A stretch of 64,000 nucleotides of DNA from Pogonophryne albipinna (Eukaryota; Chordata; Actinopteri; Perciformes; Artedidraconidae): positions 14,250,594-14,314,593 of the forward strand of contig CM053259.1 of NCBI GenBank assembly GCA_028583405.1. The letters are read 5' to 3'. Below, one piece after another: positions 13,157-24,949 of the stretch. Every line of letters begins with the position of its first letter. The stretch's first letter is position 1. The position numbers and the translations under genes were made by a program. The notes beneath the pieces are model-generated. The model saw only the letters and a list, made by a program, of their open reading frames with translations, ran no database searches and was not told where the DNA came from.

Positions 13157-13548
13157 GGGTGTTTCTCAATCTCGAGTAAAGCTGCTCCAGAGCCACTATT
13201 TCAAGCATACTACGTCATCGAGTGGCGCCGAAGTACCGTTCCAATGTCCAGCATACTTGGAATTCTACCGAGCCCGGCGTACTTCGTTTGGAGAAATTTC
13301 GAGGCTGCACATGTGTAGACTCCGTGGTCTTAAAATCCCCACAATGCTTTGCGCACGGACCAATTTCCCCAAATCTGTCGCGGAAAATGTAAGGCAGGGC
13401 CTCTCATATGACGCACACCTGCACACTTGCTAGCCTGTTCCACTCTTTGTTTTCCGAATGCCAGGAAGTATTCTTGCCTCGCTTCTGAAGCAAGTGACTC
13501 GGAAGACATGTGCTACCAAGCAAGCGTACTCGAGATTGAGAAACACCC
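13157..13548. mobile_element. PIF/Harbinger-like MITE
   Basis: A 392-bp element with long inverted ends: GGGTGTTTCTCAATCTCGAG at the left, and the complementary CTCGAGATTGAGAAACACCC at the right. It is flanked on both sides by the trinucleotide TAC (13154-13156 and 13549-13551). A 3-bp duplication fits PIF/Harbinger. It has no transposase. Two overlapping short frames inside are incidental. Confidence 0.75.
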
Positions 13549-13779
13549 TACATGTGGCAGTCCAGTTTTGTTAGTTCCACAACCTGGTTGCATCCATCTT
13601 CTGGAGACTTGTTAAGTGTCTGTAAGTAAATATGTTGGTTGAAACTATATTAATGTAGGACAGTGTTTATTTCATCATTGGATTGTGTATTTCATACCTT
13701 TATTATGTGATGTTAAACTACATCTGCACCACTAGGCCTAAGTATGAGGGGCCGTACAGGCCATAATTCATACTGGTCC

Positions 13780-13936
13780 TCTCACGCACATACATTCTCC
13801 TTTCACATACATATATTTTCACTCTTACACACATATATTCTCCTTTTACATTCATACATTTTCACTCTCACATTCATACATTTTGCTCTCATATTATCAT
13901 ATTTCAATGCACACGATTCATATATTGTCACTCACA
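13780..13936. repeat. Minisatellite of CATTCATACATTTT/CACTCTCA phrases, left part
   Basis: Irregular repeats of a roughly 20-25 bp phrase built from CATACATT, TTTCACTCTCACA and TTTTGCTCTCA. The same pattern resumes at 17829, directly after the hAT element at 13937-17820, so the transposon landed inside a pre-existing minisatellite. Confidence 0.7.
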
Positions 13937-14559
13937 CAGTGGCGGTTCTACGGGGTGGCACGGGGTGGCAGCTGCCACCTCAGAAAAATGCCTTGCCACC
14001 CCAGTTGGCAGCTTTGTTTTGAAAGAAAAGTTGTGGCTCATCGGACATTTATGAGAGAAAATCTCTAATGTCCGAGTGCAAGTGAATGCAGCACAAGACG
14101 CGAGCCTTGTAACCCCTCCCCCCCCTGGCGCGAGCTTGGAAATATGATTGGTGGCGATTTCCTTTGAACGGGGGACAGCGCAAAACGAGAAGCATTTCGG
14201 ATCCAAGTAGACGGAAGGATGAGGTATTTGCGGTCAGGGTATGACTGGGGTAGGCTACAGCCATACCAAGAAATGGCTTAGCCCCACCTTAGCCCCATCA
14301 TGAACAATGATGTTAAAGTAAGCAAAATAAAGTCCGCAAACTCGCACGGAGTAAATTGCACAGACAGCAGTTAGCAAGATTGATTTCAGTAGCCACTTGT
14401 CTGGAAATACCGAAGACTAGAAACGGTTTTGAAAACTTGTGTCACGTAGTGATCGTCTTCTCAATAGAACATCTTTGATAATGTCTTCTGGCCAATCAGA
14501 ATCAAGATAACGGCGTGGTGTTGCAGGAAGTCCCGACGGAGAATACTTTTGCTGTAGTA

Positions 14560-14957
14560 CAGGGGTGTCAAACTCAAGGCCCGGGGGCCAAATCCGGCCC
14601 GCAACCTCATTTTATGTGGCCCGCAAGAGCTTGCAAAAAATATAATACGTTTATTATACGGTTACATGCCACTTTACAGAAGCTGGTTGCCCATAAACTA
14701 AATGTCCCACATTGCATCTCGTTTTGTGACATGCCACTGAAGAGATTTGCAATTATTTGCCCTGGACTTCTGCTTTCAAATGTAGTTAGTTATTACCCTA
14801 CCCGATAATAATCCAATTCAGAGGCAATAATGTAATATAATACATTATTTTATATATATATTATATATTTATATATGTATATTTATATACAACCGGCCCT
14901 TTGAGTGCAACCATAATGCTAATGTGGCCCGCGATGAAATTTAGTTTGACACCCCTG
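14560..14957. mobile_element. hAT MITE inside copy A
   Basis: Inverted ends CAGGGGTGTCAAACTCA and TTTGACACCCCTG, with GCCCGC-rich subterminal sequence and an AT-rich centre. The perfect 8-bp duplication CTGTAGTA is at 14552-14559 and 14958-14965. The related copy B at 28283-28882 shows the uninterrupted site (CTTGCTGTAGTAAATCTC near 28561-28579), which confirms both boundaries. Confidence 0.93.
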
Positions 14958-14974
14958 CTGTAGTACATCTCTAT

Positions 14975-16113
14975 CATGGATGTGTAATAAGAACTGGATA
15001 CAGCGTGGGAGGCGGGGCCTCATTCATTCCTATGAAAGTTGCTCATTGGCGCATGATGATAAAATGGCCCAACTTTTGAAAGAGTGAAACGTCACAGATT
15101 ACCCGGCATGCCTGAGAAGTACCCGTATGTGCGCTCATCGCGCATGCGCAACTTTAACCAAAATGCTCGTTCACATCAAGCACGTCAATTTGCGTACACG
15201 TAACAGCACCGCACGTTCATGACAGCATGGTAATGATTTGTTATTATGATGGATTTGATATTAACGAGGCGGCAGTTAGCAGCTAGCGGCTAGCTAGTAA
15301 TTATGCTAATGTAACATCAATCGTTATGTACTTATATTACGCTGTAACAGGATCTAGTGATATCCAAGCAACAGAGCTTCATTTAGCATGAAAGAATGAT
15401 TGCACTGTATATATATATATATATATATATATAGGCCTATATATACTTATAATAATAAGTAATATTAACTTTATTTAATACAACATTTACGGTACAAGAT
15501 TTAATCATACAGCCCATGTAGTATGATAATGAATTACAGCAAACATGTGCAATATATCCATTATTACAGCTCCGTGGGATGGCAGTAAGACGATATGGGT
15601 CCGTTCTTATTGTGCATCCATGGGTAAAGATAAACGCAACTCACATTGGTTTCTCAAACAGCATCTCTGTAAACTACGTGTATTGTATTCACTGAATTTC
15701 ACTCTCTGCCTTTAACGGCTCGTTGTAGCTCCAATAGCTCCAGCCCCCACCCTTCCTGTGAGCACAGTGTGCTCTGATTGGTCGGGACACGTAACATGAA
15801 CGTGCCGGGCGGCGCGGTCCCGTGGGTTAGATGCGCGTTCATAATGCAGAGGGAAATAACTCTCAGAATAACGTTATTAGCACATTATTACAACTTGAGG
15901 AACGAATGTTTTTAATAAGGGCTATACAAGTGTTCATACTGGGTAGTTTATTTAGTTTAAAAAAATTATCCAACGATTTACAGACCACTCTTTCCCCATG
16001 TAAGTCAATGGGAAAAAGTGTTTCCGGGCCTGGCAACCAAACGGAAGTGTAGTACCGCCGTTTGGCCCGCACGAATATTTTCATCTGAGTCCGGCGCACT
16101 TCCTGGGGGCTTG
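14975..16113. mobile_element. 1139-bp insertion in copy A with 8-bp duplication
   Basis: Copies B and C lack this segment. It is flanked by ATCTCTAT at 14967-14974 and 16114-16121, which is the uninterrupted site in copy B. It begins CATGGATGTGTAATAAG and ends CTTCCTGGGGGCTTG. The ends are GC-rich but only weakly inverted, so the superfamily is uncertain, although the 8-bp duplication suggests hAT. An AT dinucleotide run lies near 15409-15433. No convincing coding frame was found. Confidence 0.75.
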
Positions 16114-16769
16114 ATCTCTATACATCGATACAACATTACCTGTTGATAGAAATCAACACGTAATGAAATAAGACCCCACGGTTTGATGATTGATAGGTGT
16201 GTGGGGCGGGCTGTCTTTCATTTTGACACTCAGAACAATGGGGGCTATCCACAATGTAAAGTAATTCACACAGCCTCTTCCCTCTTCTCTCTGTGAGGAG
16301 CAGCAGGTTCAGCTTTCAGAACAAAGTAACAAAAAACTAAAATGGCATTCATTTTTTTTAAATATGTCGTGTAGTAATAGATGTATTTATTTTTCTTCTC
16401 AAGAGAGTACCAGAATGTGTATTTTATGTTAGTATTTCAAAAAATCTCCTGGGGGAGAATCCCCCCAGACCCCCCTGCAGGGGTTGGGCTTTCAGCATGT
16501 CAACTCTTTCACCTGTGGGGAAATTGCAGGATTGGCTCCAGGTCGCCCTTTTTATTTATTACAAGACAAATGTGCCTTTTTATTTCATACAGTTCAATTT
16601 AGATTGAGACAGGGAAATAATCTAAACCTCACGCGTGGCGTTTCACTGTCAAGGGGAGCGTGTATGTAATTACATTGCAAATACTGACTTGGGCCCCACC
16701 ACTGTAGGGTTAGCCCTACCATAGATTACCCAACACAAATACTCTGGCGCCACCACTGTTTGCGGTCTA

Positions 16770-16845
16770 CAATGACAGAGAAGAGCCTGTCAAGTTTGGC
16801 TGTACTCAGCATTGAATCAAAACGCACCGAGGCGTTTTGCTGATC
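16770..16845 (+). pseudogene. hAT transposase C-terminal (hATC) fragment
   Basis: A short + strand frame starting near 16770 reads TEKSLSSLAVLSIESKRTEA and then meets stops. The pattern of a small hydrophobic helix with SLAVLSIES is typical of the dimerisation end of hAT transposases. It sits in the right part of the outer hAT element, immediately after the duplication left by the inner insertion, so it is probably what remains of the outer element's own transposase. Confidence 0.5.
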
Positions 16846-17828
16846 AAGATGGTAATCGCCACATTCAGCTGTTATAGGCATGCCAACTTGATGCTCTGCT
16901 CACGGATGAGTCGATGAGAATAATAAACTGTTAAGATGATAACCTTACGTGTGTAAATATATTTTTTTCTTTGTGGGGTTCTGCCCCCAAAGAACAGTTT
17001 TAAGTCCTGAGAAAGTCAAATAAGACGGTGCGTAAAACTTCACTGCCCAGCCAAAAAAAAGTAACCACTTTGATTTAACTAGGCCAGTAGGTAAGGACTT
17101 TCCACTGGATAATAACTGCAGCGATGTAATGTATATGTTTTAGCTGAATACACGTTTTTTAACCCTCACTGATGCAGTTAGCCACTTCTTTAATGTTTGT
17201 TCTTTCTGATGTAAAGTCAAGGTTGTAACTGTTTGCGATGAAGTTGTGGGGCGCTGAACTGTTCTTTTGATTCTTTTGATTTATGATAGTAATTACTTGT
17301 CTTTCAAATTTGAAGGAGGCTGAGCAAGCATCTTGAGGAACATTCATCATGAACTCCTCCAAAAAATATAGTTTATTTAATAATAACACTGAATATGTGA
17401 ATCATAACAGTGATTGACAGCTGATAGGAATAATATGATTGTTAATATTATCATATTCATACAGACACACATTGATGAGACAGTTAATTCATGTACTTAT
17501 TGCAGCACTGCAGCAGTCTGCATTGATTTGGTACCCCTGCTGGTCTAAGAGTGAAACAAACTCCTTCAGTTATTGTTCAGTTAAAATTCATTAAATTATG
17601 TCTGCCATCTTATATATTTCTATTTAAGGCTTTACTGGTGTGCCACAATAATGTCACCTATTTTATTGAGTTACAATATAAATATTGTGGCTTTCCAAGT
17701 TAACATTGATTGATATGACTGCGATTAAATCAGCATATACTTCTGCCAGGGGATGCCACCCCTCAAATTCTCCTGCCACCCTCTTGCCACCCCATGAATA
17801 TTTTTCTAGATCCACCCCTGCACTCGCA

Positions 17829-17935
17829 TATTTATACATTTTTCACTCTCACATACATTTTGCTCTCAAATTCATATATTTTAATGCTCATATTTATACA
17901 TTTTGCTCGCATATTCATTCAATGTTTACATTTAA
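17829..17935. repeat. Minisatellite, right part
   Basis: Continuation of the CATACATTTT/CACTCTCACA pattern of 13780-13936, now on the other side of the outer hAT element. Confidence 0.65.
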
Positions 17936-18199
17936 TATTAAAAATAATATATGCATGTCTGAAGACAATATATTATGTATATGTATGCAAGAGAAGAATG
18001 CATGTGTGAGAGAAAGTATAGTGGAAACGGAAGGAGTATGGTTGAAACGGAAGGCAGGTCATTATCGCGCTGTGATTGGCTCAGAATGTCGAGCGGGGCG
18101 GGCTCATGTTCAGAGCTTCTGATTCAAATCAACATGATGGAGGGAGATGAATCCGTGTATCTTCGGAGTCGGACCATTTGTTTTTCTTTATTAGTTTGC

Positions 18200-20030
18200 T
18201 TGGAACGGTGATATTATAAACAAGGGGAAACAAGGTGAATTTAGCACATTGAGCCCAGAAAATTAATGTTATTAAGGGCTGTAAATATAATAAGCCTGTG
18301 TCTAAAATGGACAACATTGTTAGAAGATGTAAACTATACACCGATTCTGCACTGTGGTCAACTCAGCCGTCTCGCAAGTTTTTTTTTTTAAATCCGCAGC
18401 TCTTAATTTTTTTCCTGCTATATTTGATGATCGATACAAATATTTGTTATCACAAGTTCTTAATAAAACTGACACTGTTGGACTCGGTACTAGTTTGACT
18501 GCTACTAACAATACATTGAAGTACTTTTACTGTGTATTTTTTGAGAAATCCTCTGTCAAAGTCCCCTGCTGAGAACAAAATCAAGCCACTAAGTTTGATG
18601 AGGGAATTCTTTTTTGTTGCCATTACTATAGTTCTTTGTGAGATTGATCCTGTTGGACTCAGTACTAGTGAAACTACCCCCACAAGTACTATGAAGTACT
18701 TTTACTGTGTACTTACTTTAAAAACTCTGAATCTTGAGGTGCTTGAAGAAATACAGACTGGTTAAACCGGCCAGGTTATATGCCTTTTTTGGAGCCCTTT
18801 TTTGCAATATTTATTAAAATGTCAGTAGTTATTTAAACAAACCACTATCTGAGGATAATACAAGCAACCATAAAACACCCTTTGTCTAGAGAGCCATTGA
18901 AGCCCATGAAGAATTTATCCTTCCACAAATCTTTTCATCTGCTGTATTAATAAAGTTGCCACATGTTTTCAAATTCAAGTTAAGGCACTATCTGTGCAGA
19001 ACACTACCAGACCAAGAAAAAAACTATGGGATTTTTTTTTGTTTGCATTTTCTTATCAAATGGGCCACAAACAACCACAAACAAAAAAAAATTGTTTTTA
19101 CTGACCACACAGTTTTGTTTTTATGAGCCTCTACCAACTGGTCGAGTTGGACTTTTATGGTAAAAGTGAATTTTCAACAATCATCATATACAGTAATTAA
19201 TCAATTTATTTTATTGTATTTCCTTGAGGCTGGGGAAGATATCCAGTATGTAGTTCAACATGCAAATGTTCTAATACAAGTAGGTATAAGTATAACATGG
19301 AAAAGGAAATAAAATAGGTTTCATAGGAGGATGTGGATTTATTTTCTCTCACCTTGTAATTACACAATCAAACCATCTATAATTTAGCTCTGGCCTTCAC
19401 TCACAAAAAAACATTTAGTTGAATTGGACACATTTTTCAAAGCTCTATACTGACTGACATGCAATGACTGGGACTGATGGAAGAATCTGCGAGGAATGAA
19501 CTAGGAGCAGAGAAATAATCATATTTTAAAAGACAGCAGCTTCATAAGAGGCCAACAAGAGTGACAGAGTGTGTCAGTGTGCTGAAGGATAGACCAGCTA
19601 TCCAGGCCAGACTCTAAAGACTTTTCAAGGTGTAAAATGCTGCTGCTGGAGTACTACTAATAATAATAATAATTCATTTATTTTATATAGGCGCCTTTCA
19701 AGGCTCTCAAGGTCGCCGTACAAACACATAAAAAACAAGATACACAATACATAACACCAGCATAAGAGACATAAACAAGAATGTATATAAATCAATCAAA
19801 TAACCAAATCAATAAAAACAGAGGATGTGTGATGGATAATGATCAGGGTGGATATGCGAGTGTGAAGAGATATGTTTTGAGGCGTGATTTGAAAATGGGG
19901 AGAGAGTCAGTGTTACGGATGTCAGGTGGGAGGGAGTACTAGTGCTGATATCATGTCTACCATCCTCTTAAAATACTCTGTCCAACATAAGTCTCATGAA
20001 GAAAGGTATTTTAACACGTATTCCAAATTG
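18200..20030. mobile_element. Rearranged copy of the 4.2-kb foldback family
   Basis: Blocks here match the foldback element at 41407-45606. 18215-18700 matches 41900-42560 directly. 18722-19010 matches 43500-43790 in reverse. 19300-19440 matches 42920-43030 in reverse. 19450-19640 and 19942-20000 match 44110-44420 directly. The first block contains tandem units of about 150-180 bp with the phrases ACTGTTGGACTC and GAAGTACTTTTACTGTGTA. It lacks the long terminal arms. A LINE tail (19657-19933) is inserted in it. Confidence 0.75.
19657..19933 (-). mobile_element. 5'-truncated LINE, ORF2 C-terminus and tail
   Basis: Inserted on the - strand with target duplication GAGTACTA at 19649-19656 and 19934-19941. 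The 44.3-kb relative lacks it at the corresponding point. Reading the - strand from the right, the first frame encodes LPPDIRNTDSLPIFKSRLK and then TYLF, the usual end of a fish LINE reverse-transcriptase ORF. A stop, a short 3' UTR and an (ATT)n tail follow at 19657-19673. Only the last 277 bp were copied. Confidence 0.8.
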
Positions 20031-20034
20031 TATA

Positions 20035-20170
20035 AACGCTAAACTAAACTAGCATGGTAAACATCATACCTTCTGAGCATTAGCATGTTGGCATGTCATT
20101 GTGAACATTTTAACATGCTGGTGTTGGCATAAGCTCAACGCTCATGTAGCTCAAAGCACTGCTTCAAATA
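20035..20170. repeat. Dispersed repeat (TTAGCATG-rich)
   Basis: Contains AACTAGCATGGTAAACATCA, TTAGCATGTTGGCATGTCAT and TAGCTCAAAGCACTGCT, a phrase set I recognise from a common teleost interspersed repeat. Ends are not defined. It has no coding frame. Confidence 0.45.
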
Positions 20171-21680
20171 ACAACTCCTTATTCTATTTAAAGCCGTTAG
20201 CAGTGAACAGTGACACAGAAAACATCTTTAACATAAAACAGTGCCATTTAAATCCTATTTATATGTAAACACTCGCCACTCCAAAGAGCTCCTGTTTTCT
20301 TTTTTATCATACTCCTTCTGTTTCCATCCTCTTCATCAAACACTGTCATGACACCTGTCACATAAATCCAAACCAGGGACCTTTATCCTCCTTCGTCTGG
20401 CTCCAGCAGGGCTCTCTGTTATCCTGTCGGTCCCTCTGCAGGGGACGAGGGTTTCCTCTCAGCCTCCTGGCCAGCCCTCTCTGACTCCTGTATTAAGTTA
20501 GCTTTAATTTGTTGTCCTTCCATCAAGGCCAAGTTGCATAGTCAAACATTAACATACAGCCTCTTTTCGGAAGGAAGTATTAGTGGATTACATAGTAGTT
20601 TACTTTTCCTGGGCCCGAACAGATTTGTGTGGCTGGCCTCTTTGTCGAGGTCAGCATTATAGGGAGGCAAGAACCCTCTGCACTTGGATCAAAACTGTAG
20701 CCTAGTTATCATTTCTCAAGAGCCATATGTTGAGCTGTTACAAATGTTAATTTGACTGAAAAAAAAGACACAATCCTTTACACTCTGCAGATTAGAGGTG
20801 CAAAACATCCTCTGAATTGTGGCAACTGTTTCTTTGACACATTTTTCAAAAATAAACTAAGCTACTGCTGCAATCAAGATGATCATTATGAATATATGAC
20901 TCACTTATACACTAGGATGTTGATTTGATCATTGCAAAAACAGCATTCCAATTATGGGCCAAATCCCCCTGAGCATAACACACATCAGAGTTACTTTCAG
21001 AGGACAGAAAAACAGCTTTAGAGACCCTCACAGAGGCATTCCTGCAAAATTAATGCACATTAGTAAGGACGGCCAAAAACAACAATCTCAGAACAAGCAG
21101 TGAAAGGTAAACAAAGCAGCAGGAGGAGACACAGGTGCAGTCTCTCCACATTTGGACTTCCTGTTCCTTAAGTGGGGTCGACCACCTGGTATATTTGGCC
21201 CAAAACTTAAAAGTGGACTTTAATTCAGGAAATGCACTGGATTCCCACCTGCAAAATGCATACATTTGAAGAGGCTGAGATGGAAGGAAAACTATCTGTA
21301 GACATTGCACATTTACTAGAAATTATCATGTGGTTAATGGCTCTTTAATGAACATTATCATCACTTTTAGCACCCATGGATCCACTGTTTGGTGTCTTGC
21401 ACTCATTTTGTCCCTCTGTTTTTAATCAAGTGTCTCACACAATGCCTCTCATAGACCATAATTGACACTAAAAAGTGCAATTACTAAGGCAGGAAAATTA
21501 ATCAAACAGGGTGAGGTAGTTAGCCATAATACTTTCTTTAGTATAAGATGATAAACCATGGTAGGCAGTGCACATCATTGTGATTTAATTCAATATACTG
21601 TGTGACTGTTGCTGATGTGTTTTTCTACTAAGTTTATATCAAGTAAAAACTTAAAATAGTGAGTTGAAGAAACCGTTTAA
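20171..21680. other. Unrecognised intergenic DNA
   Basis: About 1.5 kb without a gene, clear repeat ends or splice-supported frames. A CT-rich stretch around 20390-20490 has no coding pattern I can support. Confidence 0.5.
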
Positions 21681-22470
21681 GTTAAAGCCTTTTATTGTCA
21701 TTGTACAAAAAATACAACGAGATTTCAGAGTGCAACCCTGTCCCAGTGTGCAATAACATACATAACATTAAAAACACGGAAGTAGGACAATAACATACAT
21801 GACATTAAAAACACGGAAGTAGGACAATAACATACATAACATTAAAAACACGGAAGTAGGACAATAACATACATGACATTAAAAACACGGAAGTAGGACA
21901 ATAACATACATAACATTAAAAACACGGAAGTAGGACAATAACATACATGACATTAAAAACACGGAAGTAGGACAATAACATACATAACATTAAAAACACG
22001 GAAGTAGGACAATAACATACATGACATTAAAAACACGGAAGTAGGACAATAACATACATGACATTAAAAACACGGCAGTAAGACAGACAACATAAACAAT
22101 TATACGGGGGGAATAGATAGTTAAAAATGTTGATATAAAAATTATTTTTAAAAATGCAAAAGTGCATTTAAAATGTGTATGAGGTGTATATGTGTGAAGA
22201 TGGCTACGGTTATTGCATTAAGGTGGTTGAGCAGCCTGATGGCCCAGGGGTAGAAACTGTTTTTTAGTCTGTTTGTCCGTGACTTGAAGCTCCTGTATCT
22301 CCTCCCAGAAGGCAGGAGAGAGAACAGTCTGTGACCTGGGTGAGAGCTGTCCTTTAATATTTATTTGCTCTGCTGAGGCAGCGGGAGGTGGAGATGTGTT
22401 CCAGAGAGGGCAGGGGGCAGCCGACGTTTTTTTTGTGTCCTTGTGGAGTTTTACAGTGCCTCAACAATGA
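21681..22470 (-). mobile_element. LINE 3' portion with minisatellite in its UTR
   Basis: On the - strand, 22350 down to 22210 encodes HRLFSLLPSGRRYRSFKSR followed by a basic stretch and FYPWAIRLLN, a characteristic C-terminal block of L2/CR1-type LINE ORF2. Downstream on that strand comes a 3' UTR holding nine 37-bp units and, at 21685-21702, the tail phrase read on + as TTTTATTGTCATTGTACA. The copy is 5'-truncated and has no intact reverse transcriptase. Confidence 0.7.
21750..22080. repeat. 37-bp minisatellite, nine units with a dimer pattern
   Basis: Unit begins ACAATAACATACAT and ends ACACGGAAGTAGG. A single position alternates between ACATAAC and ACATGAC in the order A G A G A G A G G, so expansion probably proceeded by 74-bp dimers. 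Units are otherwise almost identical, which implies recent homogenisation. Confidence 0.95.
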
Positions 22471-23554
22471 AATCACAGCAGCCTCTGCTGGTAGACTCGC
22501 GCCCTCACAGACTATTTGCGTCGACTGACATCCAAATTGTTCCAGGTCCCTGCAGACCTGCTGTCATATAAATACAAGCAGCCTCGGAGGTAATATCCAG
22601 CTATGCTTTGAAAGGTATATTTAGGAAAGCTCCAGGTGGTGCTCCACAAAAGAAACAGGCTTTGAGGGCTGCCAGATGGTTTCATTGTCCTAATGTGACT
22701 TGTTTTACTAAATCTATTATAGTATCCAAAACTCTGACGCAGGAGGTATATTTATAATAAAATGTTTTTCTTCACCAAAACTTGAAGTTGGATGTTTCTT
22801 ACTTTTTTTAATCCTAAAGCATGACTGTGTATATTTATATATACATTACAGAGATTAGTTTGAATGAAATAAACACTCGACCATTGGTTTATTATTAATT
22901 TCATTTTAACAATCATACTACATATTCAATAGGAGGCTTATGTGACAAACAGTGTTTTCTTCTCCCTGAGACTTGGCCATTTTAGTTTTAAGCTTCTTTC
23001 TTTTTTTAATGCATTATCCTGTGAGATTCAAATATATATCTATAAATATGATATATAAAAAATAAAAACTTAAAAAAAAACATTATTTAGTATCAAAGAT
23101 AATTAATGAAGGATGGATTATAAGCCAATTGTGTTTGTAAAGGAAGCCTCTGAACACACCGTGAAAGCCTTTGATTACTTGAGGTCAGAAACCAGTGCAC
23201 TAGATCATTAGCAGAAGGCTGTATCCATCCTGGTGTTGTATTTCCTACCCTAAAACTGCAATGAGCCTGTTTGTCCTTGTGGAGGAGCACTAACCCTGCT
23301 CTCATAGAACTGTATGTCATGCTGACTTGGTTTGAAGTGACGTCCTGTGCTTCATGAGTCACTTCCACTCTCCATGACAGACTGCAAACAGCTGCAACTT
23401 CTGTGTGCCTGTGTGTGTAAAGTTATATCTATAAATAGCCTTACTCTGCAAACACACTTAAAAATATATACAGTAATGTATGTTCACATAAAACACTGCT
23501 TTCAAAACAGCACTAAATACCCCCTGTCAAGGCTCAATTTAGCCAAGCATTACA
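22471..23554. other. Unrecognised AT-rich DNA
   Basis: No gene or named repeat seen. A short TATA-rich stretch lies at 23030-23080. Confidence 0.5.
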
Positions 23555-24040
23555 TTGACGAGAGCCTGGACCAGAAGCTGCGTCGCTTTCTGGGTCAGGA
23601 GGGGACGTATCCTCCTGATGTTGTAAAGAGTGTGCATGACGCGGGTTTTTGCAGCGATGTTTGTGAAGGATAGCTTGTTATCTAGGCCAGGGTCACACCC
23701 AGATTCCTTGCAGTCTGAGTCGGGAAAACAACAGAGGGGCCAATGTAGATTGCTAGGTCAAGAGTGGGACAATCTTTTCCCGGAAGAAAAAGCAGTTCAG
23801 TCTTGTCAAGGTTGAGCTTGAGGTGGTGAGCAGACATCCACTGAGAGATGTCTGCTAGACAAGCAGAGATGTGTGCGATAACCTGGGTTTCAGAACGGGG
23901 AAAAGACTAAATTAATTGAGTGTCGTCAGCGTAGCAATGGTATGAAAAACCATGCGGGCTAATGACAGATCCGAGCGAGTTTTTGTTCAGAGAGAAGAGG
24001 AGGGGAACGAGGACAGAGTCCTGAGGGACCCCTGCCCTGT
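23555..24040 (-). pseudogene. L2-type LINE reverse transcriptase fragment
   Basis: Read on the - strand from about 24035, the frame gives [17 protein letters not shown] and then [14 protein letters not shown]. These are reverse-transcriptase motifs B (the GVPQGS block) and C (the YADD catalytic aspartates) of an L2-like element. Further along come ACLADISQWMSAHHLKLN and KTELLFLPG, a typical thumb region. In-frame stops interrupt it, including one two codons after YADDTQL, so it is dead. It lacks the 5' half of ORF2 and the endonuclease. Confidence 0.85.
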
Positions 24041-24420
24041 AGCTAACGTCTTGATGTGGATAGTGCTAATGTCTGGATGCATGTTGCTCCCTGCTCTCTT
24101 TAGTGAGACGGTGAATTGTGAATCTCACTGAATTGCAAGATTAAACCCCCTCATGCGTAAGCAGGAGATCCCCGTCTCTGCATGTATCACTTTCTTTCCT
24201 GGTTCCTGGAAACAAGCGTCTTGCTTCTTTTCTCACCTCAGCTTAAGTGTTTACTTGTATCATTGAAACTCTCCGTTTAAACAGTGGAAAAGATTGTTAA
24301 AGCTATATCTGACAGCATTGCTTGAGAAAAATAACACCCGAGTTAATTACTAGAAAATGTACTTTAATATGTCATGCCAGTTTATACTTTTTCCTACAAA
24401 TCATATGGCAGATGTATAAG
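24041..24420. other. Unrecognised spacer
   Basis: No gene or repeat recognised. Confidence 0.45.
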
Positions 24421-24423
24421 ATG

Positions 24424-24630
24424 TCCGGCAGTGGCTCAGTCAGTAGGGGCTTGGACTGGGAGACGTAGGGTCCCTACCGTGGTGCCCTTCAGCAAGGCAC
24501 CGGACAACCCCCACTCCCCATTGCTCCCCAGGCTCTGTACAATAGCTGTCCAATGCTCCAAGGATGCGTTAAAAGCAGAGACCAAATGTCACTCTGTCTG
24601 CTGTGTGCATGCATGTAAGGCCCCACGGTT
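24424..24630 (+). mobile_element. tRNA-derived SINE
   Basis: The 5' part, GGCAGTGGCTCAGTCAGTAG, resembles a tRNA gene with an A-box. A degraded B-box area follows, and then the phrases GTGCCCTTCAGCAAGGCACC and AAAGCAGAGACCAAATGTC, which I know from a teleost tRNA-SINE family. It has no coding function. Pol III activity is unlikely because the B-box is eroded. Confidence 0.6.
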
Positions 24631-24949
24631 GTTATTTTACAACATTGCTATCCTACAAAAGTCAGTAAACGTTTTTTTTTTTTTAAGACTACTTTACATA
24701 GTCAAAAGGTCCTTTTGTTCATCCTCACAATATTACATTTGTTTATAGGTCCTGCCCTCTGGCCATACACTCACACAACTTCCGAATCTTCAAACGAGCA
24801 ACATCTCTTTGTTTTATTGGACTGGATTTGTAAAATGCCTCAAATATATATTTGTGATTATTACAATGTATACATACTTTGTTATTGTGGAATACATTCA
24901 TCAAATTTGATTTTGAGCAGCTTATGTCTTTGTTGCAAAATTACATACC

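Larger units (their letters stand above)
14235..16758. mobile_element. Second hAT element nested in the first (copy A)
   Basis: Bounded by the perfect 8-bp duplication TTTGCGGT at 14227-14234 and 16759-16766. The right end is CTCTGGCGCCACCACTG. The left end has lost about 10 bp compared with copy B (28283), which begins CAGTGGCGGCGCCAG. Related copies lie at 28283-28882 (+) and 31522-33497 (-). Copy A is the longest because it carries two later insertions, at 14560-14957 and 14975-16113. I see no intact transposase. Confidence 0.85.
13937..17820. mobile_element. Outer hAT element hosting nested insertions
   Basis: Starts CAGTGGCGGTTCTACGGGG and ends CTAGATCCACCCCTG. The flanks CACTCACA (13929-13936) and CACTCGCA (17821-17828) form an 8-bp duplication with one mismatch. 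Subterminal sequence at both ends is full of GCCACC phrases, as in other fish hAT elements. About 2.5 kb of its 3.9 kb length is a second hAT element (14235-16758). A hATC-like coding scrap follows the inner element, showing that the host copy once encoded a transposase. Confidence 0.85.

Noticed and set aside
13083..13433. 116-codon frame overlapping a MITE
   Set aside because: It crosses the boundary of the inserted element at 13157, so it cannot be an old gene, and no domain is visible.
21750..22080. Regular 37-bp repeats reminiscent of a CRISPR array
   Set aside because: Units are contiguous with no variable spacers, and the genome is vertebrate; it is a minisatellite.
24424..24500. Possible functional tRNA gene
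   Set aside because: The A-box-like part is present but the B-box and cloverleaf pairing are eroded, and the 3' part is SINE-specific.
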